This document shows, one piece after another, positions 53,936 through 62,354 of a DNA stretch of 64,000 nt. The stretch covers positions 1 through 64,000 of the forward strand of contig CANQSB010000018.1 of NCBI GenBank assembly GCA_947626435.1. The letters run 5' to 3'. Numbering within the stretch: the stretch's first letter is position 1; every line of letters starts with the position of its first letter. The DNA comes from an uncultured Lachnospiraceae bacterium. Its GTDB lineage: Bacteria; Bacillota; Clostridia; Lachnospirales; Lachnospiraceae. The notes beneath the pieces are model-generated. The model was not told the DNA's origin. It made no database searches and worked only from the letters and a program-made list of their open reading frames with translations. The translations under genes were made by a program, and so were the position numbers.

Positions 53936-53975
53936 CGCTTTTAGCGATATTTTGCAGTATTTAGAAATATTTTAC

Positions 53976-54004
53976 TTGATGTATTGGGCTTTATTGTGTA
54001 AGAT
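53976..54004 (+). promoter_or_regulatory. Promoter for yajC
   Basis: TTGATG at 53976-53981 and TAAGAT at 53999-54004 with a 17-nt spacer. The ATG at 54064 follows GGAGG. Confidence 0.5.
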
Positions 54005-54063
54005 ATATTTATGTGTTTTTGGCAGATTTTTAAAGATTTTCACAGAATGGAGGATTTTATCTT

Positions 54064-54390
54064 ATGAATTTATTATTGGCGGCGGCAGATGCTAACGCTC
54101 AGGGCGGCGCGGCAGCGGCAAGCACGTTATCTTTGGTTTTAATGATTGTTGTTTGGGGAGCTGTGATTTATTTCCTTATTTTCCGTCCGCAAAAGAAGGA
54201 GCAAAAAAGGAAGCAGGCGACAATCAACTCTCTTGAAGTAGGTGCAAGTGTGCTTACGACAAGCGGATTTTATGGGGTTGTCATTGATGTTACTGATGAG
54301 GATGTTATCGTAGAGTTTGGCAACAACAAAAACTGCCGTATTCCTATGAAAAAGGCGGCGATAGAACAGGTAGAGCTGCCCGAAAAATAA
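54064..54390 (+). CDS. yajC: YajC, preprotein translocase accessory subunit
   Basis: Small subunit associated with SecDF. The 108-residue protein has a single N-terminal membrane helix (TLSLVLMIVVWGAVIYFLIF), the family motif FRPQKKEQKRKQATINSLEVGASVLTTSGFYG across about residues 40-70, and a short beta domain. The secD/secF genes usually found after it are not here; leuB follows after a hairpin at 54403-54430. Confidence 0.92.
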   Translation: MNLLLAAADANAQGGAAAASTLSLVLMIVVWGAVIYFLIFRPQKKEQKRKQATINSLEVGASVLTTSGFYGVVIDVTDEDVIVEFGNNKNCRIPMKKAAIEQVELPEK

Positions 54391-54402
54391 ACAGATGCAC
54401 TT

Positions 54403-54430
54403 AAAAGTGTCGCCAATGTGCGGCACTTTT
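54403..54430 (+). terminator. Terminator-like hairpin after yajC
   Basis: AAAAGTGTCGC and GCGGCACTTTT form an 11-bp stem with one G-U pair and a 6-nt loop; the T-run is within the stem end (CTTTT). The rest of the gap to leuB is AT-rich with no riboswitch or T-box motif seen. Confidence 0.65.
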
Positions 54431-54578
54431 GAATTATATACAGCCATATATAGGTTAAAGAGGCAAAAAATAAATAATAAATAAGGTTGAAATTTCTTGT
54501 CGAATGTAATATTATTTAATATGTGTAAATTTATTTAGTGGTTTAGCGTATTAAAAACATAAAAGGAGATAGTCGATA

Positions 54579-55679
54579 ATGAACTTAAATATTGTATGTA
54601 TACCGGGCGATGGCATTGGTCCAGAAATAGTAGCGGAAGCAAAAAAGGTTTTGGATAAAGTGGCAGGTAAGTTCGGTCATAGCATTTCATACAAGGATAT
54701 TTTGATGGGAGGCGCGTCCATTGATGCTTGCGGAGTGCCGCTCACTGACGAGGCAATTGCGGATGCAAAGGCGGCGGATGCTGTGCTTATGGGTTCCATC
54801 GGTGGCAATACATCAACGTCGCCTTGGTATAAGCTGCCCCCTGAATTAAGACCGGAGGCAGGACTTCTCAAACTTAGGAAATCGCTCAATCTTTTTGCGA
54901 ATTTGAGACCCGCATATTTATATAAGGAACTTAAAGAAGCTTGTCCGCTCAGGGATGATATTATCGGCAGCGGTTTTGATATGATGATTATGCGTGAGCT
55001 TACTGGCGGGCTTTATTTCGGTGAGCGCAGCACAAAAGAAATTGACGGCGTGGTTACGGCAGTAGATACACTTACATATAATGAAAATGAGATAAGGCGC
55101 ATTGCAGTAAAGGGCTTTGATATAGCCATGAAACGCCGCAAAAAGGTGACAAGCGTGGACAAGGCGAATGTCCTTGATTCATCAAGGCTATGGCGTAAGG
55201 TTGTCGAGGAAGTCGCAAAGGATTATCCCGAGGTGACATTGGAGTATATGCTTGTGGATAATTGTGCCATGCAGCTTGTAAAAGACCCGAAGCAGTTTGA
55301 TGTTATTCTCACTGAAAATATGTTTGGCGACATTTTGTCAGATGAAGCGAGTATGGTGACAGGCTCAATCGGCATGCTTTCATCCGCCAGCTTAAATGAT
55401 ACAAAATTCGGTCTGTACGAACCAAGCGGCGGTTCAGCTCCCGATATAGCGGGCAAAGGCATAGCAAATCCGATAGCTACTATATTAAGTGCAGCCATGA
55501 TGCTAAGATATTCATTTGATTTGGACAAGGAGGCGGACGCAATCGAAAGCGCCGTTAAAAAAGTTCTTGAGGAGGGCTACCGGACGATTGACATTATGCC
55601 TCAGGAGAAGAGCAAACGCGCGGGAGTACAGCAGGTCGGCACTGTCAAAATGGGTGACTTAATAGCAGAACGCATTTAA
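54579..55679 (+). CDS. leuB: 3-isopropylmalate dehydrogenase
   Basis: NAD-dependent oxidative decarboxylation step of leucine synthesis. The 366-residue protein has [46 protein letters not shown], the substrate-binding [36 protein letters not shown] and [25 protein letters not shown] precedes ATG 54579. It heads leuB-ilvD-ilvB; leuA, leuC and leuD are not in this window. Confidence 0.96.
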   Translation: MNLNIVCIPGDGIGPEIVAEAKKVLDKVAGKFGHSISYKDILMGGASIDACGVPLTDEAIADAKAADAVLMGSIGGNTSTSPWYKLPPELRPEAGLLKLRKSLNLFANLRPAYLYKELKEACPLRDDIIGSGFDMMIMRELTGGLYFGERSTKEIDGVVTAVDTLTYNENEIRRIAVKGFDIAMKRRKKVTSVDKANVLDSSRLWRKVVEEVAKDYPEVTLEYMLVDNCAMQLVKDPKQFDVILTENMFGDILSDEASMVTGSIGMLSSASLNDTKFGLYEPSGGSAPDIAGKGIANPIATILSAAMMLRYSFDLDKEADAIESAVKKVLEEGYRTIDIMPQEKSKRAGVQQVGTVKMGDLIAERI

Positions 55680-55725
55680 TAACTAGACAAATAATATTTG
55701 ATTAGATAGAATGGAGGACTTTACA

Positions 55726-57399
55726 ATGAAAAGTGATAATGTAAAAAAGGGGATGCAGCAGGCTCCGCACAGAAGTCTTTTCAATGCTCTTGGTTTTACC
55801 GAGGAAGAAATGAACAAGCCGATGGTAGGCATTGTAAGTTCATATAATGAGATTGTCCCAGGACACATGAATCTTGACAAAATAGTAAACGCCGTAAAGC
55901 TTGGAGTCGCGGAGGCTGGCGGCGTGCCTGTAGTATTTCCCGCGATTGCCGTATGCGACGGTATCGCTATGGGGCATATTGGCATGAAATATTCTCTTGT
56001 GACAAGGGATTTGATAGCGGATTCTACAGAGTGCATGGCGCTTGCGCACCAGTTTGACGCGCTTGTAATGGTTCCCAACTGTGATAAAAATGTCCCAGGG
56101 CTTTTGATGGCGGCGGCGCGTATCAATGTGCCGACAGTGTTTGTGTCAGGCGGTCCTATGCTTGCAGGCAAGGTTAAGGGACAGAAAAGAAGCCTTTCGT
56201 CAATGTTTGAGGCAGTCGGCGCATATGCGGCAGGCACTATGACTGAGGAAGAAGTATGCGAGTTTGAAAACAAGGTATGTCCTACCTGCGGCTCATGCTC
56301 AGGAATGTATACGGCAAACTCAATGAACTGTCTTACAGAGGCGCTTGGAATGGGACTTAGAGGCAACGGCACAATCCCCGCCGTATATTCAGAAAGAATA
56401 AAGCTTGCAAAGCATGCGGGAATGGCGGTAATGGAGCTTCTCAAAAAGAATATACGCCCGCGCGACATTATGACAAAAGAGGCTATACTGAACGCGCTTA
56501 CTGTTGACATGGCTCTTGGCTGCTCTACAAATTCGATGTTGCATTTGCCGGCGATAGCGCATGAGATAGGCTTTGATTTTGATATTTCATTTGCAAATGA
56601 GATAAGTGAAAAGACGCCTAATCTCTGTCACTTGGCGCCTGCAGGACCTACATATATGGAGGACTTAAACGAGGCGGGCGGCGTATATGCGGTAATGAAT
56701 GAGCTTACAGAGCTTAACCTGATAAATACCGACTGTATGACAGTCACAGGCAAAACAATCGGCGAGAATATCAAAAGTGCCGAAAATAAAGATAAAAATG
56801 TAATAAGACCTCTCGACAATCCTTACAGCAAAACGGGCGGTCTTGCCGTATTGAAAGGCAATCTTGCTCCTGACGGAAGCGTAGTAAAGCGCTCGGCAGT
56901 AGTCGAGGAGATGATGGTTCACGAGGGTCCTGCGCGCGTGTTTGAATGTGAGGAGGATGCTATCGCGGCTATAAAGGGCGGCAAGATTGTTGAAGGTGAT
57001 GTCGTAGTTATACGCTATGAGGGTCCTAAGGGCGGTCCCGGTATGCGCGAGATGTTAAATCCTACATCGGCTATCGCAGGCATGGGGCTTGGTTCAACAG
57101 TGGCGCTTATTACGGACGGGCGTTTTTCGGGCGCGTCGCGTGGGGCGTCTATTGGGCATGTATCTCCGGAGGCTGCTGTCGGCGGACCTATAGCGCTTGT
57201 GCAGGAGGGCGATATAATTGCCATAAATATTCCTGAATGTACTTTAAATCTCAAGGTATCGGATGAGGAGTTGGAAAAACGCCGTCAGAATTGGACACCG
57301 AGAGAGCCCGAAGTTACGACAGGTTATCTTGCAAGGTATCGTGAGATGGTTACAAGCGGCAACAGGGGTGCAATACTGCAAAATCCAAATAATGTTTGA
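55726..57399 (+). CDS. ilvD: Dihydroxy-acid dehydratase
   Basis: Iron-sulfur enzyme of valine, isoleucine and leucine synthesis. The 557-residue protein has the cluster cysteines in [11 protein letters not shown] and [35 protein letters not shown], and the C-terminal [26 protein letters not shown] 55726 is preferred over ATG 55711, which is itself part of the ribosome site ATGGAGGA. It is followed by an IS110-family insertion instead of directly by ilvB. Confidence 0.96.
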   Translation: MKSDNVKKGMQQAPHRSLFNALGFTEEEMNKPMVGIVSSYNEIVPGHMNLDKIVNAVKLGVAEAGGVPVVFPAIAVCDGIAMGHIGMKYSLVTRDLIADSTECMALAHQFDALVMVPNCDKNVPGLLMAAARINVPTVFVSGGPMLAGKVKGQKRSLSSMFEAVGAYAAGTMTEEEVCEFENKVCPTCGSCSGMYTANSMNCLTEALGMGLRGNGTIPAVYSERIKLAKHAGMAVMELLKKNIRPRDIMTKEAILNALTVDMALGCSTNSMLHLPAIAHEIGFDFDISFANEISEKTPNLCHLAPAGPTYMEDLNEAGGVYAVMNELTELNLINTDCMTVTGKTIGENIKSAENKDKNVIRPLDNPYSKTGGLAVLKGNLAPDGSVVKRSAVVEEMMVHEGPARVFECEEDAIAAIKGGKIVEGDVVVIRYEGPKGGPGMREMLNPTSAIAGMGLGSTVALITDGRFSGASRGASIGHVSPEAAVGGPIALVQEGDIIAINIPECTLNLKVSDEELEKRRQNWTPREPEVTTGYLARYREMVTSGNRGAILQNPNNV

Positions 57400-57423
57400 T
57401 ATAAAAAGGAGGAAAATTCCTCC

Positions 57424-57483
57424 ATGGTTGGCGAAAGGCAGCATCAATTTGAAAAAGGAGCTTCCTGTATAATTCAAGTATAG
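57424..57483 (+). CDS. Possible 19-codon ORF after ilvD
   Basis: ATG 57424 follows AAGGAGG, itself in a GGAGGA/TCCTCC hairpin, and opens 19 codons (MVGERQHQFE... ending CIIQV). It may be a relic of the ancestral ilvD-ilvB junction or a chance frame. It is not rich in branched-chain codons, so a classical attenuator peptide is not supported. Confidence 0.25.
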   Translation: MVGERQHQFEKGASCIIQV

Positions 57484-57512
57484 GGAATTCCAAGAAAGAA
57501 GGTTGAGAGAAA

Positions 57513-57586
57513 AGATACCTCAGAGTAAAATAAGATTACTGACTTTGACCAGGTTAGTAAAAATCTTATTGAACAGAGAGGTATCT
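57513..57586 (+). promoter_or_regulatory. Long hairpin sequestering the transposase ribosome site
   Basis: Three stacked stems: AGATACCTC (57513-57521) with GAGGTATCT (57578-57586); AATAAGATT (57529-57537) with AATCTTATT (57562-57570); ACTGAC (57538-57543) with GTTAGT (57553-57558, one G-U). The GAGG ribosome site of the ATG at 57590 lies in the outer stem, so read-through from ilvD would give poor transposase translation. Confidence 0.7.
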
Positions 57587-57589
57587 AAA

Positions 57590-58876
57590 ATGAATTGTAA
57601 CACACAAAACGCAAAAATTGCATCCATAACTGAAAAAACTTTGATTGTCGGTATTGATGTCGGCAGTGAGACCCATTATGCCAGAGCCTTTGACTGGCGA
57701 AACTATGAGTATTCTAAAAAGCCACTTGAATTCAGCAACACAGAAGCAGGATTTCAGATGTTCAAAGCATGGATGGAGGAATTGGCGGAAAAACATGGCA
57801 AAGACGTTGTACTTCCCGGAATGGAGCCGACCGGTCACTATTGGTTTGCTTTAGGGAAGTTCCTGCAGGATAACGGAATGAGGCCGGTGCATGTAAATCC
57901 CCATCATGTGAAAAAATCAAAAGAGCTTGATGACAACAACCCCAATAAAAATGACCGTAAGGATCCAAAGACGATAGCCGCGCTGGTCAATGAAGGACGT
58001 TTTTCCTACCCATACATACCCACCGGCATTTATGCAGAGATCAGGAGTCTGTCAAACCTCCGGTTTCAGACCCAGGAAGAGCTCACAAGGCTTAAAAACA
58101 GGATAGCCAGATGGTTCTCCATCTATTTCCCTGAATATAAAGACGTTTATGGGGATATGAAGGCGGTCAGCGGGAGGATGGTGCTGAAGACAGCGCCGCT
58201 TCCGGAGGATATCGTAAAATTGGGAGCGGAAGGCGTGAACCGGATTTGGAGAGATGCGAAGCTGAGAGGAGCCGGAATGAAGAGGGCAAAGACCCTGGTA
58301 TCGGCTGCGGAGCACAGCGTCGGAGGCAGGGAAGCGCCGGAAGTGGCAAGGATGGAGCTGAGGAACCTGCTGAAGGATATGGATGTATATGAGGAAAGGA
58401 TGGAAGGACTGCTGGAAAAGCTAGAAGAAAAACTACAGGAAATCCCATACATTGATAAGCTCATGGAGATGAAAGGGATAGGACTTGTGACGGTCAGCGG
58501 CTTTATTGCAGAGGTGGGTGATATTGAACGTTTTGAAAATCCAAAACAGCTGCAGAAACTGGCAGGATATGCAATCGTGGCAAACGATTCCGGAAAACAT
58601 AACGGTGAAAGCAGGATCAGCCGCCGCGGGAGGAAGCGTCTCAGATATACGTTGTATGAAGCAGCCATATCGTTGATTGGGAAGAATGCGGAGTTCAGGG
58701 AGATCTATGAGTATTACCGGACCAGAAAGGATAATCCGTTAAAGAAGATGCAGTCGGTTGTGGCAATAGCCTGCAAGGTGATCAGAGTATTCTATGCAAT
58801 CCTAAAAAAGGGAGTGGACTATGATCCGCAAAAACTGATGAGAGACATCCATAGACCGCAGGAGCGGGCTGCATAA
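57590..58876 (+). CDS. IS110-family transposase (DEDD plus serine recombinase)
   Basis: RNA-guided-type recombinase of the IS110/IS1111 family. The 428-residue protein has the RuvC-like DEDD motifs in IVGIDVGSETHYA, LPGMEPTGHYWF and NPNKNDRKDPKTIAAL (about residues 20-130), a coiled-coil middle (about 255-305), and the C-terminal Tnp domain with a helix-hairpin-helix (MKGIGLVTVSGFIAEVGDIERF) and the putative catalytic Ser in NDSGKHNGESRISRRGRKRL. The frame is open to 57503, but GAGG sets ATG 57590. It looks intact. Confidence 0.92.
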   Translation: MNCNTQNAKIASITEKTLIVGIDVGSETHYARAFDWRNYEYSKKPLEFSNTEAGFQMFKAWMEELAEKHGKDVVLPGMEPTGHYWFALGKFLQDNGMRPVHVNPHHVKKSKELDDNNPNKNDRKDPKTIAALVNEGRFSYPYIPTGIYAEIRSLSNLRFQTQEELTRLKNRIARWFSIYFPEYKDVYGDMKAVSGRMVLKTAPLPEDIVKLGAEGVNRIWRDAKLRGAGMKRAKTLVSAAEHSVGGREAPEVARMELRNLLKDMDVYEERMEGLLEKLEEKLQEIPYIDKLMEMKGIGLVTVSGFIAEVGDIERFENPKQLQKLAGYAIVANDSGKHNGESRISRRGRKRLRYTLYEAAISLIGKNAEFREIYEYYRTRKDNPLKKMQSVVAIACKVIRVFYAILKKGVDYDPQKLMRDIHRPQERAA

Positions 58877-58904
58877 GCGTCAGAATTAGAAGAAACATAA
58901 AAAC

Positions 58905-59280
58905 ACCAGCCGCGGTTGGATTGAGTTTTCAGCAGAGATGGCAGAGGACTGAATCCAGCCGCGGCAGGAAGGCTGGGGACATGAGGAACAGACCGGGAAA
59001 ACGTCCGCCGAAAGGTGCCGGGATAGGAATCATGGAAAAGTCAGTAACACAAAAACAAAGAATGAGCCGGTAGTCGGCAGGAATAATTTCCATAGGGCAA
59101 AGACCCTGAAAAGGAGCTAAGCTGACACCCCGGATATGGACAGGCGGGACGAAGGAAGTTAGGACGCTGCAGGAATGTAGAAGATCCTGGTAGATATGGG
59201 AGGTTCGCTGCCGTAGATGGAGGGGCACACAAAAGGCCATGCAAGATGAAATAGTAAGACGTTTTGCTTTGTGTACCCAA
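58905..59280 (+). ncRNA. Structured 3' region of the IS110 element, bridge-RNA candidate
   Basis: The 528-bp stretch 58877-59404 has no plausible gene. Within it, GCCGCGGTTGGATT (58909-58922) pairs with AATCCAGCCGCGGC (58952-58965), 14 bp with one G-U; CCAGCC may also pair with GGCTGG at 58971. A second stem near the far end pairs GGGCACACAAA (59223-59233) with TTTGTGTACCC (59268-59278) with one mismatch. IS1111-type members carry their guide (bridge) RNA downstream of the transposase, so this is the logical candidate. Its ends and loops are not established. Confidence 0.35.
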
Positions 59281-59404
59281 AACCAGCTATTTTCGTACCA
59301 GATACAAAGAAATGTCCATTATCTTGGCTCGTTCATCTGAGATATAAACTAAAAATTCCTTGAAAAATAAGGAAAAAACACTTGACTAAATAGGGAGGAA
59401 TATT

Positions 59405-61078
59405 ATGCTGTTAAATGGCTCACAAATAGTTATAGAATGTTTGAAGGAGCAAGGGGTAGACACAGTTTTTGGTTATCCTGGCGGAAGTATATTGAATATA
59501 TATGACGAACTGTATAAACATACGGATGAGATTACGCATATCCTGACTTCGCACGAGCAGGGAGCTTCCCATGCGGCTGACGGCTATGCGCGCGCCACCG
59601 GCAAAGTAGGCGTATGCCTCGCGACAAGCGGACCCGGCGCGACCAACCTCGTCACAGGCATCGCTACGGCATATATGGATTCAGTGCCGCTCGTAGCGAT
59701 TACGGCAAATGTTACATTGCCGTTGCTTGGCAAGGATTCGTTTCAGGAAGTTGACATAGCGGGTGTCACGATGCCAATCACGAAGCATGGTTACATCGTA
59801 AAGGATGTTACAAAGCTTGCGGACACGCTGAGAAAAGCGTTTAAAATCGCAAAATCAGGCAGACCGGGACCTGTACTTGTGGATATTACAAAGGATGTTA
59901 CCGCAAATACATGCGAGTTTATACCGGAAAAGCCTGAACCGCCCGAAATCAAGAACTCATATACGGAAAATGACATAAACACAGCGCTTGATTTAATCAG
60001 AAACGCAAAAAAGCCGTTTATATATCTTGGCGGCGGCGCAATTATTTCAGGGGCATCACGCGAGGTAAAGGAATTTGCTGAAAAGATAGACGCGCCCGTA
60101 TGTGACACGCTTATGGCGAAAGGCGCGTTTGACGGTAAAAGTGAGCTTTATACAGGCATGGTAGGAATGCACGGCACAAAGACGTCAAACTTCGGCGTAA
60201 GCCAGTGCGATTTGCTTATAGCACTCGGCGCACGTTTCTCCGACAGAGTAATAGGCAACCCTAAGAAATTTGCTGAAAATGCAAAGATACTTCATATCGA
60301 CATAGATGCCGCGGAGGTAAACAAAAACATAAAGACCGACGCGTCAGTAATAGGCGACTTAAAAACCGTGCTAAAGGAGCTCAATAGCAAGCTTACGCCC
60401 CAAAAGCATGAGGAATGGCACAATACAATAAAGGAATTAAAGGAAAAATATCCGCTTAAATATGAGACGGATAAGCTTACCTGTCCTTATATAATCGAGG
60501 AGCTTGACAGAGTGACTGACGGCAAGGCTATCATCACCACGGACGTAGGACAGCATCAGATGTGGGCTGCGCAGTATTACAAATATACAGAGCCGCGCAC
60601 ATTCCTTTCATCTGGTGGTCTTGGCACTATGGGTTACGGCCTTGGCGCATGCATCGGCGCAAAGGTAGGCAGACCTGACAAAATCTGCGTGAATATCGCG
60701 GGCGACGGCTGTTTTAGAATGAATATGAACGAACTTGCCACGGCGAGCCGTTACAATATACCTATTATACAGATTATTATAAATAACCATGTATTGGGTA
60801 TGGTAAGGCAGTGGCAGACCTTGTTCTATGAAAAGAGATATTCGCAGACAGTGCTTACCGACAAGGTTGACTTTGTAAAGGTTTCCGAGGGCTTGGGCTG
60901 TGAAGCAATCCGCGTCACAAAGAAAGAGGAGGTTGCGCCCGCGCTTGAAAAGGCTGTTGCTTTAAATAAGCCTGTAGTAATTGAGTGCGTAATTGAGGAG
61001 GACGACAAGGTATTTCCTATGGTTCCCGCAGGCGCGCCCATAAGCGATGCGTTTGACGCGGATGATTTGGCAAAATAA
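59405..61078 (+). CDS. ilvB: Acetolactate synthase large subunit
   Basis: ThDP enzyme making acetolactate and acetohydroxybutyrate. The 557-residue protein begins LNGSQIVIECLKEQGVDTVFG with the catalytic Glu in LTSHEQGASHAADGYARATG, and has GPGATNLVTGIATAYMDSVP, and the ThDP-binding GDGCFRMNMNELATASRYNIP with NNHVLGMVRQWQ. AGGGAGG precedes ATG 59405. The small subunit gene ilvN is not nearby. The IS element separates it from ilvD, so its expression may depend on a promoter within or after the IS. Confidence 0.95.
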   Translation: MLLNGSQIVIECLKEQGVDTVFGYPGGSILNIYDELYKHTDEITHILTSHEQGASHAADGYARATGKVGVCLATSGPGATNLVTGIATAYMDSVPLVAITANVTLPLLGKDSFQEVDIAGVTMPITKHGYIVKDVTKLADTLRKAFKIAKSGRPGPVLVDITKDVTANTCEFIPEKPEPPEIKNSYTENDINTALDLIRNAKKPFIYLGGGAIISGASREVKEFAEKIDAPVCDTLMAKGAFDGKSELYTGMVGMHGTKTSNFGVSQCDLLIALGARFSDRVIGNPKKFAENAKILHIDIDAAEVNKNIKTDASVIGDLKTVLKELNSKLTPQKHEEWHNTIKELKEKYPLKYETDKLTCPYIIEELDRVTDGKAIITTDVGQHQMWAAQYYKYTEPRTFLSSGGLGTMGYGLGACIGAKVGRPDKICVNIAGDGCFRMNMNELATASRYNIPIIQIIINNHVLGMVRQWQTLFYEKRYSQTVLTDKVDFVKVSEGLGCEAIRVTKKEEVAPALEKAVALNKPVVIECVIEEDDKVFPMVPAGAPISDAFDADDLAK

Positions 61079-61128
61079 CAAATTATCAAGTAAAATTTAA
61101 AGACTAGCATATACATGTTAATATGTAG

Positions 61129-61231
61129 CTGTCCGGCATAAAAGCATAATAGCAGCAATGCGTCAGACTAATTTTCACTAAGCCTGTTTTGGCGCATATC
61201 TGATGCTTTGCGGCTATACCGCGCAGGACAG
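61129..61231. repeat. Long imperfect inverted repeat before serC
   Basis: CTGTCC at 61129-61134 and GGACAG at 61226-61231 bound about 103 bp whose halves are roughly complementary (TAGCAGCAATGCGTCAGA against the reverse complement TAGCCGCAAAGCATCAGA). It fills most of the ilvB-serC gap. It may be another small palindromic element or a leader stem. Confidence 0.45.
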
Positions 61232-61271
61232 TTATGATGATATAATAAAAAGATTTAGGAGGAGTATTAAG

Positions 61272-62354
61272 TTGGCTAGAGTGTACAATTTTTCAGCAGG
61301 CCCCGCAGTTTTGCCTGAGGAAGTCCTTAAAGAAGCTGCAGATGAGATGTTGGATTACAAGGGAACAGGAATGTCCGTTATGGAGATGAGCCACCGCTCA
61401 AAGGCTTTTGAAACGATTATCAAAGAAGCGGAAGCGGATTTGAGGGAGCTTATGAACATTCCTGACAATTATAAGGTTTTGTTCCTGCAGGGCGGTGCAA
61501 GCCAGCAGTTTGCGATGATTCCCATGAACCTTATGAAGAACGGTGTGGCGGATTATATCGTTACAGGCCAGTGGGCTAAAAAGGCATATCAGGAGGCTTG
61601 CATTTACGGCAAGGCAAACAAGATTGCTTCAAGCGAAGATAAGACCTTTTCGTACATACCTGATTGCTCGGATTTGCCTATTTCCGAGGATGCGGATTAT
61701 GTATATATCTGCGAGAACAACACGATTTACGGCACAAAATTCAAGACGCTTCCCAACACAAAGGGCAAGACGCTTGTAGCGGATGTTTCCTCATGCTTTC
61801 TTTCAGAGCCCGTAGATGTCACAAAGTACGGCGTTATCTATGGCGGAGTGCAGAAAAATATCGGTCCTGCGGGCGTTGTAATCGTTATTATCAGAGAGGA
61901 TTTGATTACGGAGGATGTACTTCCAGGCACGCCTACTATGTTGAAATACAAGACGCATGCTGACAACAATTCGCTTTACAATACGCCGCCTGCATACGGC
62001 ATTTATATCTGCGGCAAAGTATTTAAGTGGATTAAGAAGATGGGCGGACTTCAAAAGATGAAAGAAATTAACGAGAAGAAGGCGAAAATTCTCTATGATT
62101 TTCTTGACGAGAGCAAGCTTTTCAAGGGCACAGTAAGGAAAGAGGACCGCTCGCTTATGAATGTGCCGTTTGTTACGGGCAGCGAGGAGCTTGACGCTAA
62201 ATTTGTCAAGGAGGCAAAGGAGGCAGGCTTTGAAAATCTCAAAGGTCACAGGACGGTAGGCGGTATGCGCGCAAGCATTTACAACGCTATGCCTGTTGAG
62301 GGCGTAGAGGCGCTTGTTGAGTTTATGAAGAAATTTGAGGAGGCAAACGCATAA
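61272..62354 (+). CDS. serC: Phosphoserine aminotransferase
   Basis: PLP enzyme of serine synthesis converting phosphohydroxypyruvate to phosphoserine. The 360-residue protein begins ARVYNFSAGPAVLPEEVLKE and has SHRSKAFETI, LFLQGGASQQFAMIPMN, the PLP lysine segment YGGVQKNIGPAG and the C-terminal GHRTVGGMRASIYNAMP. Start is TTG 61272 with AGGAGGAG 6 nt upstream; the frame is open back to 61203. Its stop overlaps the serA start by one base. Confidence 0.95.
   Translation: MARVYNFSAGPAVLPEEVLKEAADEMLDYKGTGMSVMEMSHRSKAFETIIKEAEADLRELMNIPDNYKVLFLQGGASQQFAMIPMNLMKNGVADYIVTGQWAKKAYQEACIYGKANKIASSEDKTFSYIPDCSDLPISEDADYVYICENNTIYGTKFKTLPNTKGKTLVADVSSCFLSEPVDVTKYGVIYGGVQKNIGPAGVVIVIIREDLITEDVLPGTPTMLKYKTHADNNSLYNTPPAYGIYICGKVFKWIKKMGGLQKMKEINEKKAKILYDFLDESKLFKGTVRKEDRSLMNVPFVTGSEELDAKFVKEAKEAGFENLKGHRTVGGMRASIYNAMPVEGVEALVEFMKKFEEANA

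Larger units (their letters stand above)
57486..59359 (+). mobile_element. IS110-family insertion sequence between ilvD and ilvB
   Basis: The element comprises one transposase gene, a short left non-coding end with a hairpin, and a right non-coding end of about 480 bp. A short direct repeat AATTCC occurs at 57486-57491 and 59354-59359 and could mark the ends, but six bases are weak proof; IS110 elements often lack terminal inverted repeats. Codon use and base composition differ from the flanking ilv genes. The ends are therefore approximate. Confidence 0.6.

Noticed and set aside
54391-54578. Possible leucine T-box or attenuator before leuB
   Set aside because: No T-box core, no Leu-rich leader peptide, and the only hairpin fits the yajC terminator.
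58147-58668. 173-codon antisense ORF within the IS110 transposase
   Set aside because: Shadow frame, very Ser/Pro-rich, no ribosome site; the transposase on the plus strand has all family motifs.
58929-59240. 103-codon minus-strand ORF in the IS110 right end
   Set aside because: No ribosome site, no recognisable domain, and it covers the strong RNA stems; the region is better explained as non-coding.
61079-61271. Possible serine T-box before serC because of ATACCGCG
   Set aside because: The flanking bases do not fit the T-box core (TGGNACCGCG), there is no terminator/antiterminator pair, and the gap is too short for a full Stem I leader.
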